Shown here one piece after another: positions 46,148 to 55,615 of a DNA stretch of 64,000 nt. The translations under genes were made by a program, and so were the position numbers. Source of the DNA: Rhodospirillum sp. (lineage in GTDB: Bacteria > Pseudomonadota > Alphaproteobacteria > Rhodospirillales > Rhodospirillaceae); the NCBI GenBank assembly GCA_021741145.1, contig JAIOYK010000013.1, forward strand, positions 44,164 to 108,163. The letters run 5' to 3'. Position 1 is the first letter of the stretch. The number at the start of each line of letters is the position of its first letter. Below the pieces are notes generated by a model. The model searched no databases. It was not told the DNA's origin and saw only the letters and a program-made list of their open reading frames with translations.

Positions 46148-47548
46148 TTAGTCGTACTGCTCGCGGTATTTGCGGACCACACGCAGGGCGATCACGTTCA
46201 ACAGCAAGGTGATGAAGAACAGCACCAAACCCAACGCGAAGGCGGCCAAGGTCTTCGGGCTATCGAATTCCTGGTCACCCACCAAAAGGGTCACGATCTG
46301 CACGGTCACCGTGGTCACCGCCGCGAAGGGATTGGCGGTCAGGTTCGCCGCCAAACCCGCGGCCATCACCACGATCATGGTCTCGCCAATGGCCCGGGAC
46401 GCGGCGAGCAGAATGCCGCCAACGATGCCCGGCAGGGCCGCGGGGAAGACCACCTTGCGGATGGTTTCACTTTTGGTGGCACCCAACCCGTAAGACCCTT
46501 CCCGCATGGCCTGGGGCACGGCGGTGATGACGTCATCGGAAAGGGAGGACACGAAGGGAATGATCATGATGCCCATAACCAAACCCGCGGCCAGCGCACT
46601 TTCCGAGGACACGTCCAGACCAATGGTTTCGCCGAACCCACGGATGGCCGGGGCGACGGTCAAAGCCGCGAAGAAGCCATAGACCACCGTCGGAATACCC
46701 GCGAGAATTTCAAGGGCGGGCTTGGCGAAGGCGCGGAACTTGGGCGCGGCGTATTCGGACATGTAGATCGCCGAGAGCAAACCGATGGGCACCGCCACGA
46801 CCAGGGCAATGGTGGCGATCAACCCGGTGCCGACGAACAGGGGGATCGCGCCGAACGCCCCGGAAGACCCGACCTGATCGGCCCGCATCGCCGTCTGCGG
46901 ACTCCAACTTAATCCGAACAGGAAATCCGTCACGGGGACCTGTGTAAAGAAGCGGTAGCTTTCGAACAGCAGAGACAGAATAATTCCAATGGTCGTCAGG
47001 ATCGCCACGGTCGAACAGGCGATCATGAAGTACTTGACCCCACTTTCCACGTCGTTCCGCGCCCGCAGCTTGGGCGAGATCCGACGGTAGGCGAGCGAGG
47101 CCAGGCCCAAACCCAAGGCCACGGCCACGGCAGCCATCAACCAATAGCCCGTATCCGTCAGACTCCGCTGGTAGACGGCTGCCTCGCTGATATAAGACTG
47201 ACTGGCGCCTGAGGAGATGTTACCGCTCGCCGTATTGGCGATATCGGTCATCATCAAACTGATGCGCTGGTCCGACAAAGGCCCCCCGGCGGGATCCAAG
47301 AGGGCCTGGGCCGGCAGGGACGCGAGAACCATGTGTTTGACGATGGTCGGCTCGAAAGCCGTCCAAAGGGCGAGAAGGGCCAGGGCCGGCACACCGCACC
47401 ACATGGCGACATACAGTCCATAGTAGCCGGGAAGGCTATGGAGGTCCTTGGGTTTGTTGTCCACCAAGCCGGTTGAGCGGCGGGTACCCACGACATAGGA
47501 GAGGGTTGCCAGGGCCAGGATGACCAGAACCAGGATTAATGTGTTCAT
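46148..47548 (-). CDS. pstC: phosphate ABC transporter permease PstC (long form)
   Basis: 466 residues. N-terminal membrane helices with a large extra loop (residues ~75-150, containing a Ser/Gly/Ala-rich segment) precede the six-helix permease core; the EAA loop is REGSYGLGATKSETIRKVVFP. The core aligns with ordinary PstC. It is separated from pstS by 213 bp that contain a strong hairpin. Confidence 0.95.
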   Translation of the reverse strand: MNTLILVLVILALATLSYVVGTRRSTGLVDNKPKDLHSLPGYYGLYVAMWCGVPALALLALWTAFEPTIVKHMVLASLPAQALLDPAGGPLSDQRISLMMTDIANTASGNISSGASQSYISEAAVYQRSLTDTGYWLMAAVAVALGLGLASLAYRRISPKLRARNDVESGVKYFMIACSTVAILTTIGIILSLLFESYRFFTQVPVTDFLFGLSWSPQTAMRADQVGSSGAFGAIPLFVGTGLIATIALVVAVPIGLLSAIYMSEYAAPKFRAFAKPALEILAGIPTVVYGFFAALTVAPAIRGFGETIGLDVSSESALAAGLVMGIMIIPFVSSLSDDVITAVPQAMREGSYGLGATKSETIRKVVFPAALPGIVGGILLAASRAIGETMIVVMAAGLAANLTANPFAAVTTVTVQIVTLLVGDQEFDSPKTLAAFALGLVLFFITLLLNVIALRVVRKYREQYD

Positions 47549-47717
47549 CCGAGGAAACGCCGTCCATCTGAGGAGAAAACCTGGGACCGACAAACGGTCC
47601 CCACGGAAACACCCCGACAGCATCCCGATGGATGCCCCTGAATGCGGGGTTGAGCGTCGAAAAAAATGCTTTAGCGAACGGAACCGACAATCCCGATCAC
47701 AAACAAAGTCGAAGGAC

Positions 47718-47741
47718 CCGGTGGCCGGGAAATCCCGGCCA
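47718..47741 (-). promoter_or_regulatory. intercistronic hairpin pstS-pstC
   Basis: GGTGGCCGGGA pairs perfectly with TCCCGGCCACC across a two-base loop, 21 bp past the pstS stop. Without a T-run it is best read as a partial terminator or RNase-stop structure giving pstS more transcript than pstCAB. Confidence 0.7.
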
Positions 47742-47761
47742 CCGATCCGTCTACGTCTTGA

Positions 47762-48790
47762 TTACAGGCTCAGCGGAGCCAGATCGGCGGCCTGCTTGGC
47801 CATCTCGGCGCGCATGTCGTCCGGCAGGGGGATCAGACCCTTGTCGGCCAGATAGCCTTCCGGACCCCAAGCCTTGTCGGCGGTGAACTCGGCGACATAT
47901 TCCTTGATGCCGGGGATGGTGCCGACGTGGGCGTCCTTGATGTAGAAGAACAGCGGACGGGACACCTTGTACTCACCAGAGGCGATCGCTTCGAAGGTCG
48001 GGGACACGCCTTCGATATTGGAGCCCTGGATCTTGTCGCTGTTCTGGTCCAGGAACGAGAAGCCGAAGATACCCAGAGCAAGCGGGTTGGCGTCCAGCTT
48101 CTGAACGATCAGGTTGTCGTTCTCGCCAGCTTCGATGAAGGCGCCATCTTCGCGCATGGAACCGAAAACCTGCTTGAACTTGTCGGCATCGGCCTTCTTC
48201 AACTCGGCGCAAGCGGGCAGCTCCAGGCAGCCCTCTTCCATGACCAGTTCGACGAAGGCGTCACGGGTACCGGAGGTCGGCGGCGGACCCAGAACTTCGA
48301 TTTCCTCGGCGGGCAGCGAGGCGTCGATGTCAGACCAAGACTTGTAGGGGTTGGCGACCCACTTGCCGTCCACGGGAACTTCCTTGGCCAGGGCCTGGAA
48401 GATCTGGCCCTTATTCAGGTTGAACAGGGGAGCGTTCTTGCCATTGGCCAGGACGATACCATCGAAGCCGATCTTCACTTCGGTGATGTCCGTCACGCCG
48501 TTCTTGGCGCAGGTCTCGACTTCGGACTTCTTGATGCGACGGGAGGAATTGGTCATGTCCGGATGCTCGGTGCCGACACCGGCGCAGAACAGCTTCAGAC
48601 CGCCGCCGGAACCCGTGGACTCGATCACCGGCGTCTTGAAGTCGGTTGTCTTACCGAAGTTCTCCGCCACGGTGGTGGAGAAGGGATACACCGTGGAGGA
48701 TCCAACGATACGGATCTGGTCGCGGGCCTCGGCGGCGCCGGCGGTGGCAACGACTGCGAGAGCAGCCAGGGTGAGGGTCTTCTTGATCAA
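47762..48790 (-). CDS. pstS: phosphate-binding periplasmic protein PstS
   Basis: 342 residues. Signal peptide to about residue 22 (LAALAVVATAGAAEA). The phosphate-site motifs IRIVGSSTVYPFS, ESTGSGGGLKLFCAG, TNSSRRIK and TSGTRDAFVE are in place. The start is TTG at 48790, with a textbook GGAGG five bases before it; a TTG four codons upstream overlaps that RBS and was rejected. First gene of pstSCAB-phoU-phoB and expected to be the most highly expressed under phosphate limitation. Confidence 0.96.
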   Translation of the reverse strand: MIKKTLTLAALAVVATAGAAEARDQIRIVGSSTVYPFSTTVAENFGKTTDFKTPVIESTGSGGGLKLFCAGVGTEHPDMTNSSRRIKKSEVETCAKNGVTDITEVKIGFDGIVLANGKNAPLFNLNKGQIFQALAKEVPVDGKWVANPYKSWSDIDASLPAEEIEVLGPPPTSGTRDAFVELVMEEGCLELPACAELKKADADKFKQVFGSMREDGAFIEAGENDNLIVQKLDANPLALGIFGFSFLDQNSDKIQGSNIEGVSPTFEAIASGEYKVSRPLFFYIKDAHVGTIPGIKEYVAEFTADKAWGPEGYLADKGLIPLPDDMRAEMAKQAADLAPLSL

Positions 48791-48834
48791 TTTAGCCTCC
48801 AATGAGCGCTTGGGAGAGCCCCGTATGGACTCTG

Positions 48835-48867
48835 AAAAAAACTCGGCCGCCGGAGGGATCCGTCGGC
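48835..48867 (-). promoter_or_regulatory. terminator-like structure in the pstS leader
   Basis: In the minus-strand leader a two-part stem (GCCG/CGGC and GGA/TCC) is followed by CGAG and seven T, 45 bp before the pstS start. The stem is short, so an attenuation role is only a possibility. Confidence 0.35.
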
Positions 48868-48900
48868 TAGGGGACTTTAGTCAGGATCAGCGAAACGTTT

Positions 48901-48988
48901 GTGACAAGCGAATTAAGCTTATGTGACAAAAGAATTCCGCTTTTCTTTAATTAATTCAAATACATAACCTTTAACACAAATGTGACAA
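48901..48988 (-). promoter_or_regulatory. Pho-box-like repeats upstream of pst operon
   Basis: Three TTGTCAC heptamers on the minus strand: 48907-48901, 48929-48923 and 48988-48982. The first two are exactly 22 bp apart, two periods of the 11-bp PhoB spacing. They resemble CTGTCAT half-sites. A TAAAGT -10-like word lies 21 bases downstream of the proximal repeat. The region 48791-49070 is AT-rich and holds no gene. Confidence 0.7.
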
Positions 48989-49070
48989 AGTGTTTGCCCC
49001 TTGCATAACCGATGACCGATATCGATTCGGCAATCGCCCAAGTTGTCACGCCGCCGCGAACACACCGACC

Positions 49071-49112
49071 AAAAAAAGAAACACCCTCCAAGGCGGTTGG
49101 CCCGGGAGGGTG
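49071..49112 (-). terminator. intrinsic terminator after fba
   Basis: CACCCTCC pairs with GGAGGGTG around a 15-base loop, followed by TTTCTTTTTTT in the minus-strand transcript, 51 bp past the fba stop. Confidence 0.9.
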
Positions 49113-49163
49113 CGTCTGGACAGATAGAATGTCCGGTAAGTAAAGAGCCGGAGCCCGAATGGG

Positions 49164-50228
49164 CTACTGGATCTTGGGATCCATGGAGCCATCGGCGTAG
49201 CGCTTGGCCATGTCGGCCAGGGCGATCGGTTTGATCCTGGACGCATTGCCCGCGGTGCTGAACTGCTCGTACCGCTCGACGCAGATCTTCTCCATGGCGG
49301 ACATGGCGGGCTTCAGGTACTTGCGCGGGTCGAACTCGCTCGGGGTGGAGGTCAGGACTTTCCGGATCGCCCCGGTGATGGCCATACGGCAATCGGTGTC
49401 AATGTTGACCTTGCGCACCCCATGTTTGATGCCTTCGACGATTTCCTCGACGGGAACACCGTAAGTCTGGGGCATGGCGCCACCGAACTCGTTGATGATG
49501 TCCTGCAGCTCCTGGGGAACGCTGGAGGAGCCATGCATCACCAAGTGGGTGTCCGGCAGACGGGCGTGGATGTTCTTGACCACGTCCATGGCCAGGATGT
49601 CGCCCGTGGGCTTGCGGGTGAACTTATAGGCGCCGTGGCTGGTGCCCATGGCGATGGCCAGGGCGTCCACTTTGGTCTTCTTGACGAAGTCCGCGGCCTG
49701 GTCCGGGTCGGTCAGCAGCATGGAGTGGTCCAGCTTCCCCTCGAAGCCGTGTCCATCCTCCTTCTCGCCTTCGCCGGTCTCCAGGGAGCCCAGGCACCCC
49801 AACTCGCCCTCGACGGAGACACCGACCATGTGGGCGGTGCGGGTCACGTCCCCGGTCACATCGCAGTTGTAGTCGTAGGACGCCGGAGTCTTAGCGTCCT
49901 CTTCCAGGGATCCGTCCATCATCACCGAGGTGAAGTTGGCGGTGATCGCTGAAAGGCAGGTGGCCGTGGAATTGCCGTGGTCCTGGTGCATGCAGACGGG
50001 GATCTCGGGGAACATTTCCGCGACGGCCATGATCATATGCTTGATCATGATGTCGCCGGCATAGCCCCGCGCGCCCCGGGAGGCTTGCAGAATCACCGGA
50101 CTGTCGGTCTTCTTGGCGGCGTGCATGATCGCCAGAACCTGCTCCATGTTGTTCACATTGAACGCGGGCATGCCGTAATTGTACTCAGCGGCGTGGTCCA
50201 GCAATTGACGCAGGGAAATCATGGCCAT
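49164..50228 (-). CDS. fba: class II fructose-bisphosphate aldolase
   Basis: 354 residues, zinc-dependent aldolase of the CbbA type that interconverts fructose 1,6-bisphosphate with DHAP and G3P. Visible: [16 protein letters not shown], the zinc/catalytic HQDHGN, the [10 protein letters not shown] segment, the [12 protein letters not shown] phosphate/zinc loop and [13 protein letters not shown], then [11 protein letters not shown]. The ATG at 50228 has RBS GGAGA. It lies downstream of tkt on the same strand but separated by ~430 bp carrying a repeat copy. Confidence 0.96.
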   Translation of the reverse strand: MAMISLRQLLDHAAEYNYGMPAFNVNNMEQVLAIMHAAKKTDSPVILQASRGARGYAGDIMIKHMIMAVAEMFPEIPVCMHQDHGNSTATCLSAITANFTSVMMDGSLEEDAKTPASYDYNCDVTGDVTRTAHMVGVSVEGELGCLGSLETGEGEKEDGHGFEGKLDHSMLLTDPDQAADFVKKTKVDALAIAMGTSHGAYKFTRKPTGDILAMDVVKNIHARLPDTHLVMHGSSSVPQELQDIINEFGGAMPQTYGVPVEEIVEGIKHGVRKVNIDTDCRMAITGAIRKVLTSTPSEFDPRKYLKPAMSAMEKICVERYEQFSTAGNASRIKPIALADMAKRYADGSMDPKIQ

Positions 50229-50324
50229 GATCGGATGTCTCCTCGAAACATGTATCGGGACGATTATAGGGATGACCTGGAGCATTCAACGTGAAACATG
50301 GTTCACACAAAGTGCTCCAGGCAT

Positions 50325-50408
50325 CTGATATTGAAGCAAATCGTCACGCCAAAGGCGTGCGTTCCGCCCGTCGCAATCCGTTCCAGATTGCTCCGGATCT
50401 GCTCTAGA
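50325..50408. repeat. 84-bp intergenic repeat, copy B
   Basis: Same start (CTGATATTGAAG) and end (GCTCTAGA) as copy A at 21806. The internal hairpin here is CACGCC/GGCGTG with loop AAA, at the same unit positions as the C/G-only hairpin of copy A. It sits 97 bp upstream of the fba start. Confidence 0.9.
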
Positions 50409-50600
50409 CCGACCCCTGCCCCATTGGAATGGAAATGGCATGGCATCGACCTGGAGAGGCGGCGCATGGACCGGCCAATCTCCCCCGGCCCATCTCCATA
50501 CACCCCCTCGGCGCGGGACATCCGAGCTCGCCCCGCGAAGGATCTCGTTCTAGCCCTCTCCTAGGAAAAGGGGAACCCGCTTTTCGCGATCACCCCGACA

Positions 50601-50630
50601 CCGCTGGCGTCCAAAAAGGACGCCAAGCGG
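50601..50630 (-). other. hairpin downstream of tkt
   Basis: GGCGTCC and GGACGCC, extended by CCGCT/AGCGG across a one-base bulge, form a 12-pair stem with a five-base loop about 30 bp past the tkt stop. No T-run follows, so it is not a classical terminator. The rest of 50409-50658 shows no gene. Confidence 0.6.
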
Positions 50631-50658
50631 CGAACAAAGTGGAACAAACTCTTTCCTA

Positions 50659-52641
50659 TCAAACGTCTAGACGGTCCTTAGCCACCTTTGCCACCGCCTC
50701 GGCGGTAATCCCAAAGTGGGTATACAGGTCTTCCGCTTTCCCGGAGGCACCAAAGCCGGTCATACCCACGATGGCCGTGCCATCGACCCAGCGATCCCAA
50801 CCGAAGACGGAAGCCGCCTCGACGGCGACGCGCTGGCTCCGGGGACCGAGGACGTCATCCCGATAGGCTTTGGGTTGGGCCTCGAACAACTCCCAACAGG
50901 GCATCGACACCACCGCGGAGGAAACGCCCTCCGCGGCCAGAAGTTCCTTGGCGGCCAAGGCGATTTCCACTTCGGAGCCCGTGGCGATCAGCGTCACGTC
51001 CCGCTTGCCCTCGGCCTCGACCAGGACATAGGCGCCCTTGGCGCAAGGATTGCCCTCGCTGGGATCGACCCGCAGGGCGGGCAGGTTCTGGCGGGACAGG
51101 GCCAGCGCGCTGGGACCATCGGTCCGCTCCACGGACAGTTGCCAACACTCCAGGGTTTCCAGAGCGTCCGCGGGACGGAAAACCCAAAGGTTGGGGATGG
51201 CGCGTAGGGACGCCAAGTGCTCCACCGGCTGGTGGGTCGGACCATCCTCGCCCAGGCCGATGGAATCATGGGTCAGCACATAGACGACCCGCAGCCCCAT
51301 CAAGGAAGCCATGCGGATAGCCGGGCGCATGTAGTCCGCGAAGACCAGGAAGGTTCCACCGTAGGGGATCAAACCGCCATGCAGGGCCAGGCCGTTCATC
51401 ACCGACCCCATGCCGTGCTCGCGCACGCCGTAATGGATGTAGGTGCCGCCGAAGGATCCCGGGGCGACCGAAACCTGCTCCTTCCCCTTGGTCAGGTTGG
51501 AGCCGGTCAGATCGGCCGATCCGCCGAGTAGTTCAGGGATCGCCGCGGCGAGAACGTCGATGGCCATTTGGGAGGCCTTGCGGGTGGCGACCTTGGGCTT
51601 GTCCTCGATCAGCTTGGCCTTGGCAACGGCGATGGCCTCGGCGAAGCCCGTGGGCAGGTCACCGGCGACGGCCCGGTTGAAGGTCTCGCGAACCGCTCCG
51701 TCCAGCGCGGCCATCCGGCCTTCCCAGGCGGCGCGGGCGGTGGTGCCTTGGCTTCCGACGGCGCGCCATGCCCCGAGCACCGCGTCGGGCACCTCGAAGG
51801 GGGCGTAAGGCCAGCCCATGGCTTCCCGAGCCGCGGCGATTTCGGCGTCGCCCAGGGGAGAGCCGTGGACCTTGTTGGTGCCCTGCATGGTGGGCGCGCC
51901 CTTGCCGATCACGGTCTTGCAGGCCACCAGGACCGGCTTGTCCGACGCCTTGGCCTGGGTGATCGCCGCCTCGATGGCCGCGGGATCGTGCCCGTCGCAG
52001 GCCAGGGTGTCCCAGCCGCAGGCCTGGAAGCGCAGGGCGATATCCTCGCTGGAGGCCAAGCTGACCTTGCCATCGATACTAATAGTGTTGTCGTCCCAAA
52101 GGGCAATCAGCTTGGACAGCTTCAGGTGACCGGCCAGGGAAATGACCTCCTGGCTGATGCCCTCCATCAGGCAGCCGTCACCGACGACGACATAGGTGTG
52201 GTGGTCGACCACCGCCTCGCCGAAGCGGGCGGCCATCAGGCGCTCGCCCAGGGCCAAACCGACGGCGTTGGCCAATCCCTGCCCCAAGGGACCCGTGGTG
52301 GTCTCCGCGGCCAGGACATGGCCATATTCCGGGTGGCCCGCCGTGCGATAGCCGAGTTGGCGGAAGTTGCGCAACTGCTCGATGTCCACGTCGGCTTGGC
52401 CGATCAGATAGGACAGGCTGTAGAGCAACATCGAACCATGGCCCGCGGATAACACGAAACGGTCCCGGTCCGGCCAGTGGGGATCCGCGGCATCGAATTT
52501 CAGGAACTTGGTAAACAACACGGTCGCCACGTCGGCCATGCCCATGGGCATGCCCGGGTGTCCGGAGTTCGCCTTTTGCACGGCATCGGCGGACAGAAAA
52601 CGAATGGCATTCGCCATATCGGCATGGGAAGCGACGGACAT
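50659..52641 (-). CDS. tkt: transketolase
   Basis: 660 residues, ThDP-dependent transketolase of the pentose phosphate (or Calvin) cycle. N-terminal [21 protein letters not shown], the ThDP-binding [13 protein letters not shown] with downstream [14 protein letters not shown], and the middle-domain [16 protein letters not shown] and [20 protein letters not shown] are conserved. The ATG at 52641 was chosen for its upstream GAGGA; an ATG five codons earlier lacks one. No gap or pgk gene lies between it and fba. Confidence 0.96.
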   Translation of the reverse strand: MSVASHADMANAIRFLSADAVQKANSGHPGMPMGMADVATVLFTKFLKFDAADPHWPDRDRFVLSAGHGSMLLYSLSYLIGQADVDIEQLRNFRQLGYRTAGHPEYGHVLAAETTTGPLGQGLANAVGLALGERLMAARFGEAVVDHHTYVVVGDGCLMEGISQEVISLAGHLKLSKLIALWDDNTISIDGKVSLASSEDIALRFQACGWDTLACDGHDPAAIEAAITQAKASDKPVLVACKTVIGKGAPTMQGTNKVHGSPLGDAEIAAAREAMGWPYAPFEVPDAVLGAWRAVGSQGTTARAAWEGRMAALDGAVRETFNRAVAGDLPTGFAEAIAVAKAKLIEDKPKVATRKASQMAIDVLAAAIPELLGGSADLTGSNLTKGKEQVSVAPGSFGGTYIHYGVREHGMGSVMNGLALHGGLIPYGGTFLVFADYMRPAIRMASLMGLRVVYVLTHDSIGLGEDGPTHQPVEHLASLRAIPNLWVFRPADALETLECWQLSVERTDGPSALALSRQNLPALRVDPSEGNPCAKGAYVLVEAEGKRDVTLIATGSEVEIALAAKELLAAEGVSSAVVSMPCWELFEAQPKAYRDDVLGPRSQRVAVEAASVFGWDRWVDGTAIVGMTGFGASGKAEDLYTHFGITAEAVAKVAKDRLDV

Positions 52642-52901
52642 GGAGGTCATCCTCATGGTCTGGGCGGACCGGTCATGACGAACGTCACGGGTAGCATGGA
52701 CCGAACGTCACGGGCGAGTGTTGAATAGGGCCATGGCAGGCCCCGAGGTCGACGGTTCACCGTCGGTTAGGCAATCCCGGCCGACCAATGAACATCCCCG
52801 CGCGAACCCGGGGACGCAGCCGCGTTTTCGGACAAAACGACACCAAATGCAAGCCCCCCTCCCGAGGCAGACGGAGCCGGGAAAGGGATCCCACGGGATT
52901 T

Positions 52902-55421
52902 TCAGTGCTCTTCCCGCGACAAAACCCGCAGGACCCGTTCCTCGGCGGCACCACTCGCGTGGATCCGCCAAGCGTTCTTCCCGGCCTGTTTTGCCCTGTA
53001 CATGGCCTTGTCGGCCCGATTCAGCACCACATCCACATCCATGCCATGGGTCGGCACCAGGGCGATGCCAACGGAAGCGGAAATCCGACCCCGCTCCCCG
53101 TTGGTGAGCTCGAAGGGCTGGGCCAGGGAGGCGATCACCCGCTCGGCGACATGGATGGCATCCCCCTGGTCCTTGATGCCATTGAGCAGCAAGGTGAATT
53201 CATCTCCCCCCAGGCGGGCAACGGTATCCGAATCCCGGGCACACTCCCGTAAACGTCCCGCCGCTTCCACCAGCAGGGCGTCCCCGGCGTCATGGCCAAG
53301 ACTGTCGTTGATCCCCTTGAACCCATCCAGGTCCACGATCAACAGCCCCATGGGACAGCCCGACCGCAGGGCCAGGGCCACGCTACTCCGCAAGCGGTCC
53401 ATGAAGAGGGAGCGATTGGGCAGACTGGTTAGGGTGTCGTAGTTGGCCTGAAAGCGGATCCGTTCCTCGTCGCGCTTGCGCTGGGTGACATCGGAAAGAA
53501 TCAACGCATGGATTCCCGTACCGTCCGCGGCCTGAATCTCGGTGACCACCAGACGGACGGCGAATTCCTCGGTCTCCTCCTTTTCGGAGCAGGATTGGCG
53601 GGGCCGGTCGCACCATACGTCCCGTTCCCACCGGTTGTTCCATGCCAGGGTCTCTATCATGTCATTGAAAACCGACCGGTCTTTCACGAGAAGATCACGA
53701 AGGCCCTGGCCCACGGCCTCCTCCCCCGGAATGCCGGTAATGGTGGAAAAGGCGGGATTGACCATGGTCACCCGCCACCTGTCATCGCAAACCGCGATGC
53801 CCTCTCCAACGTTGTCGAAAACGGTATAAGCCACGCTCAGGCGGGCCTGGGCAACCCGCCGATCCGTAATATCCCGCAGGATCGCCACCGTGCCGACCAC
53901 CTGACCGTTCTCCTCCAGGGGGGTACTGGCGAATTCCGCGGGGAAGGATGAGCCATCCAACCGCGCGAGCGTCACTTCCAAGGGGGGTCCCCCCACACCG
54001 TTTTCCCCCCTCGTTGGCGCCACGGGGAACGGCATAAGGGGCGCCACGGGGGATTGAGCTCCATCCGTGTGGACTCGGCGGAAAACTTGGGCGCCATCCA
54101 GGCCAATGGCGGGACGGTCGGCGGCGACCCCGAGGATCCGCTCGGCGGCGGGATTGATGAAAGTGACCTTTCCCGAAAGGTCAAGGCCGATGATCCCATC
54201 GCCCGCGGCCTCAAGGATCAATTCACTGCGCCGGGACATCCGACGCAGATCGTCTGTCCGTTCCCGAACCCGGTTTTCCAGTTGCTGGGTGTAACGCCGT
54301 TCCCGTTCTTCCGCCCGCTTCCGTTCGCTGATATCCCGAACGATGCAGATGTGGATCATCTCCTTGCCCTGGGGCAGCCGCGTCAGGGTCAGGGTCAGGG
54401 GAAAGGTCCGCCCATCGGCGTGCCGCCCGCTGGTTTCCACCTCGCGTCCCAAGGTGGCCCCGGCCTCCTTATTCCGGCGGGCTGGCGCCGCGGGCAGGTC
54501 TGGAGAAAGGTAGCGGCCCGTGAAATCGGGAATGACCCTGTCCGGGCTTCGCCCCACGACCTCGGCGGCACGGTATCCAAAAATGCTTTCCGCGGCCATA
54601 TTGAAGGACTGGATCCGTCCGTCCGCGCCAGCGGTGAAAATACCATCTCCCACGTACCCGAGAATCCCGGCCAAGCGCTGTTCCCGGTCCCGGACCCCCT
54701 CGGCGGCCTTTTTCCGGGCGGTGATATCCCGGGCCTCGACCATGTGGGCGTCGGCGCCATCGGCCCGGAAGCGGGTCACCCGCGCCTCCACGTCGGCACG
54801 GCGCCCCTGGAGACCGACGATCTTCAGGGGAACCATGCCCGCTTCCTCCACGAGATCGTCCAGTCCCCCTTCGAACAGGGGAGCGTAATCCTCGTGCATG
54901 AAATCGGTCAGGGGATGGCCGATCACCGACTGGGCGCCCTCGGCCTCCAGCAGTTTCAGACCGGCGGGGTTCATGAAGGTGATGCGCCCATCCTTGAGCA
55001 GGCAGGTCAAGTCATAGGCCTGTTCCACCACCTTGAGGAATCGCTTGTGATTGGCCACGAGGGTGTTGACCGCGCGCACCTTGTCCTTGAGATCCCGGCC
55101 ATGCACCACGACGACATCCCCCCCGCCTTCGCGCGTCATACGGCGGGCGCTCAAGGTCGCCTCGAAGAGTTCACCGTCGGCACGGACCAGCATCAGGGGC
55201 AGCCCCCGCTCCTCCACCAGGACATCCAAGTTAGAGTCGATAATGTCCCGGTAGTCCGCCTTGATAAAAGACCGCAGGGATTGCCCAACGATTCCGACAC
55301 CGCTGTCCCGCCCGGCCAGCATGCGCCGACCAACCGGATTGACATCCACGATGACGCCGCGCTCGCAGAGACAGATCAAATCGCCGGTCAATTCGGCGAT
55401 GACCCCACTCAGACCCTCCAT
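52902..55421 (-). CDS. multi-PAS diguanylate cyclase
   Basis: 839 residues, no membrane segment. About five PAS modules run from residue 1 to ~665 (repeated IVDVNPVGRRML, ITFMNPAGLKLLEAEG, IQSFNMAAESIFGYRA, VTFINPAAERILGV, VTMVNPAFSTITGIPG), joined by PAC segments such as VRDISERKRAEERERR. The C-terminal GGDEF domain has NYDTLTSLPNRSLF, FKGINDSLGHDAGD and an intact GGDEF at residues 738-742, with an RxxD inhibitory site (RDSD, 729-732) at the canonical five-residue spacing. It should make c-di-GMP in the cytosol with product inhibition. No EAL domain. RBS GGAAAGGGG supports this start. Confidence 0.95.
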   Translation of the reverse strand: MEGLSGVIAELTGDLICLCERGVIVDVNPVGRRMLAGRDSGVGIVGQSLRSFIKADYRDIIDSNLDVLVEERGLPLMLVRADGELFEATLSARRMTREGGGDVVVVHGRDLKDKVRAVNTLVANHKRFLKVVEQAYDLTCLLKDGRITFMNPAGLKLLEAEGAQSVIGHPLTDFMHEDYAPLFEGGLDDLVEEAGMVPLKIVGLQGRRADVEARVTRFRADGADAHMVEARDITARKKAAEGVRDREQRLAGILGYVGDGIFTAGADGRIQSFNMAAESIFGYRAAEVVGRSPDRVIPDFTGRYLSPDLPAAPARRNKEAGATLGREVETSGRHADGRTFPLTLTLTRLPQGKEMIHICIVRDISERKRAEERERRYTQQLENRVRERTDDLRRMSRRSELILEAAGDGIIGLDLSGKVTFINPAAERILGVAADRPAIGLDGAQVFRRVHTDGAQSPVAPLMPFPVAPTRGENGVGGPPLEVTLARLDGSSFPAEFASTPLEENGQVVGTVAILRDITDRRVAQARLSVAYTVFDNVGEGIAVCDDRWRVTMVNPAFSTITGIPGEEAVGQGLRDLLVKDRSVFNDMIETLAWNNRWERDVWCDRPRQSCSEKEETEEFAVRLVVTEIQAADGTGIHALILSDVTQRKRDEERIRFQANYDTLTSLPNRSLFMDRLRSSVALALRSGCPMGLLIVDLDGFKGINDSLGHDAGDALLVEAAGRLRECARDSDTVARLGGDEFTLLLNGIKDQGDAIHVAERVIASLAQPFELTNGERGRISASVGIALVPTHGMDVDVVLNRADKAMYRAKQAGKNAWRIHASGAAEERVLRVLSREEH

Positions 55422-55615
55422 GGAAACCCCTTTCCCATGACATTCCCCACACGTGCCATCATCCCGCGCATGGTTCCGAATTCCTCTAAAATAGGGAAAA
55501 CCACCTTCCCCTAAATAGGGAATACCAATCGACCATATGAACCTGCGCGGACCATAACAGGTTTCCTGAAAACTCCACGTCATTTCCCAAAAACGAAGGA
55601 TTCCGCCATCCGACT

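Noticed and set aside
50298..50564. An 88-codon open frame between tkt and fba
   Set aside because: It overlaps repeat copy B, has no RBS and no protein-like composition.
55421..55500. A CxxCH haem-like motif (CGECH) in frame upstream of the diguanylate cyclase start
   Set aside because: The upstream frame has no start codon with a signal peptide, the motif is isolated, and the RBS and PAS homology support the ATG at 55421.
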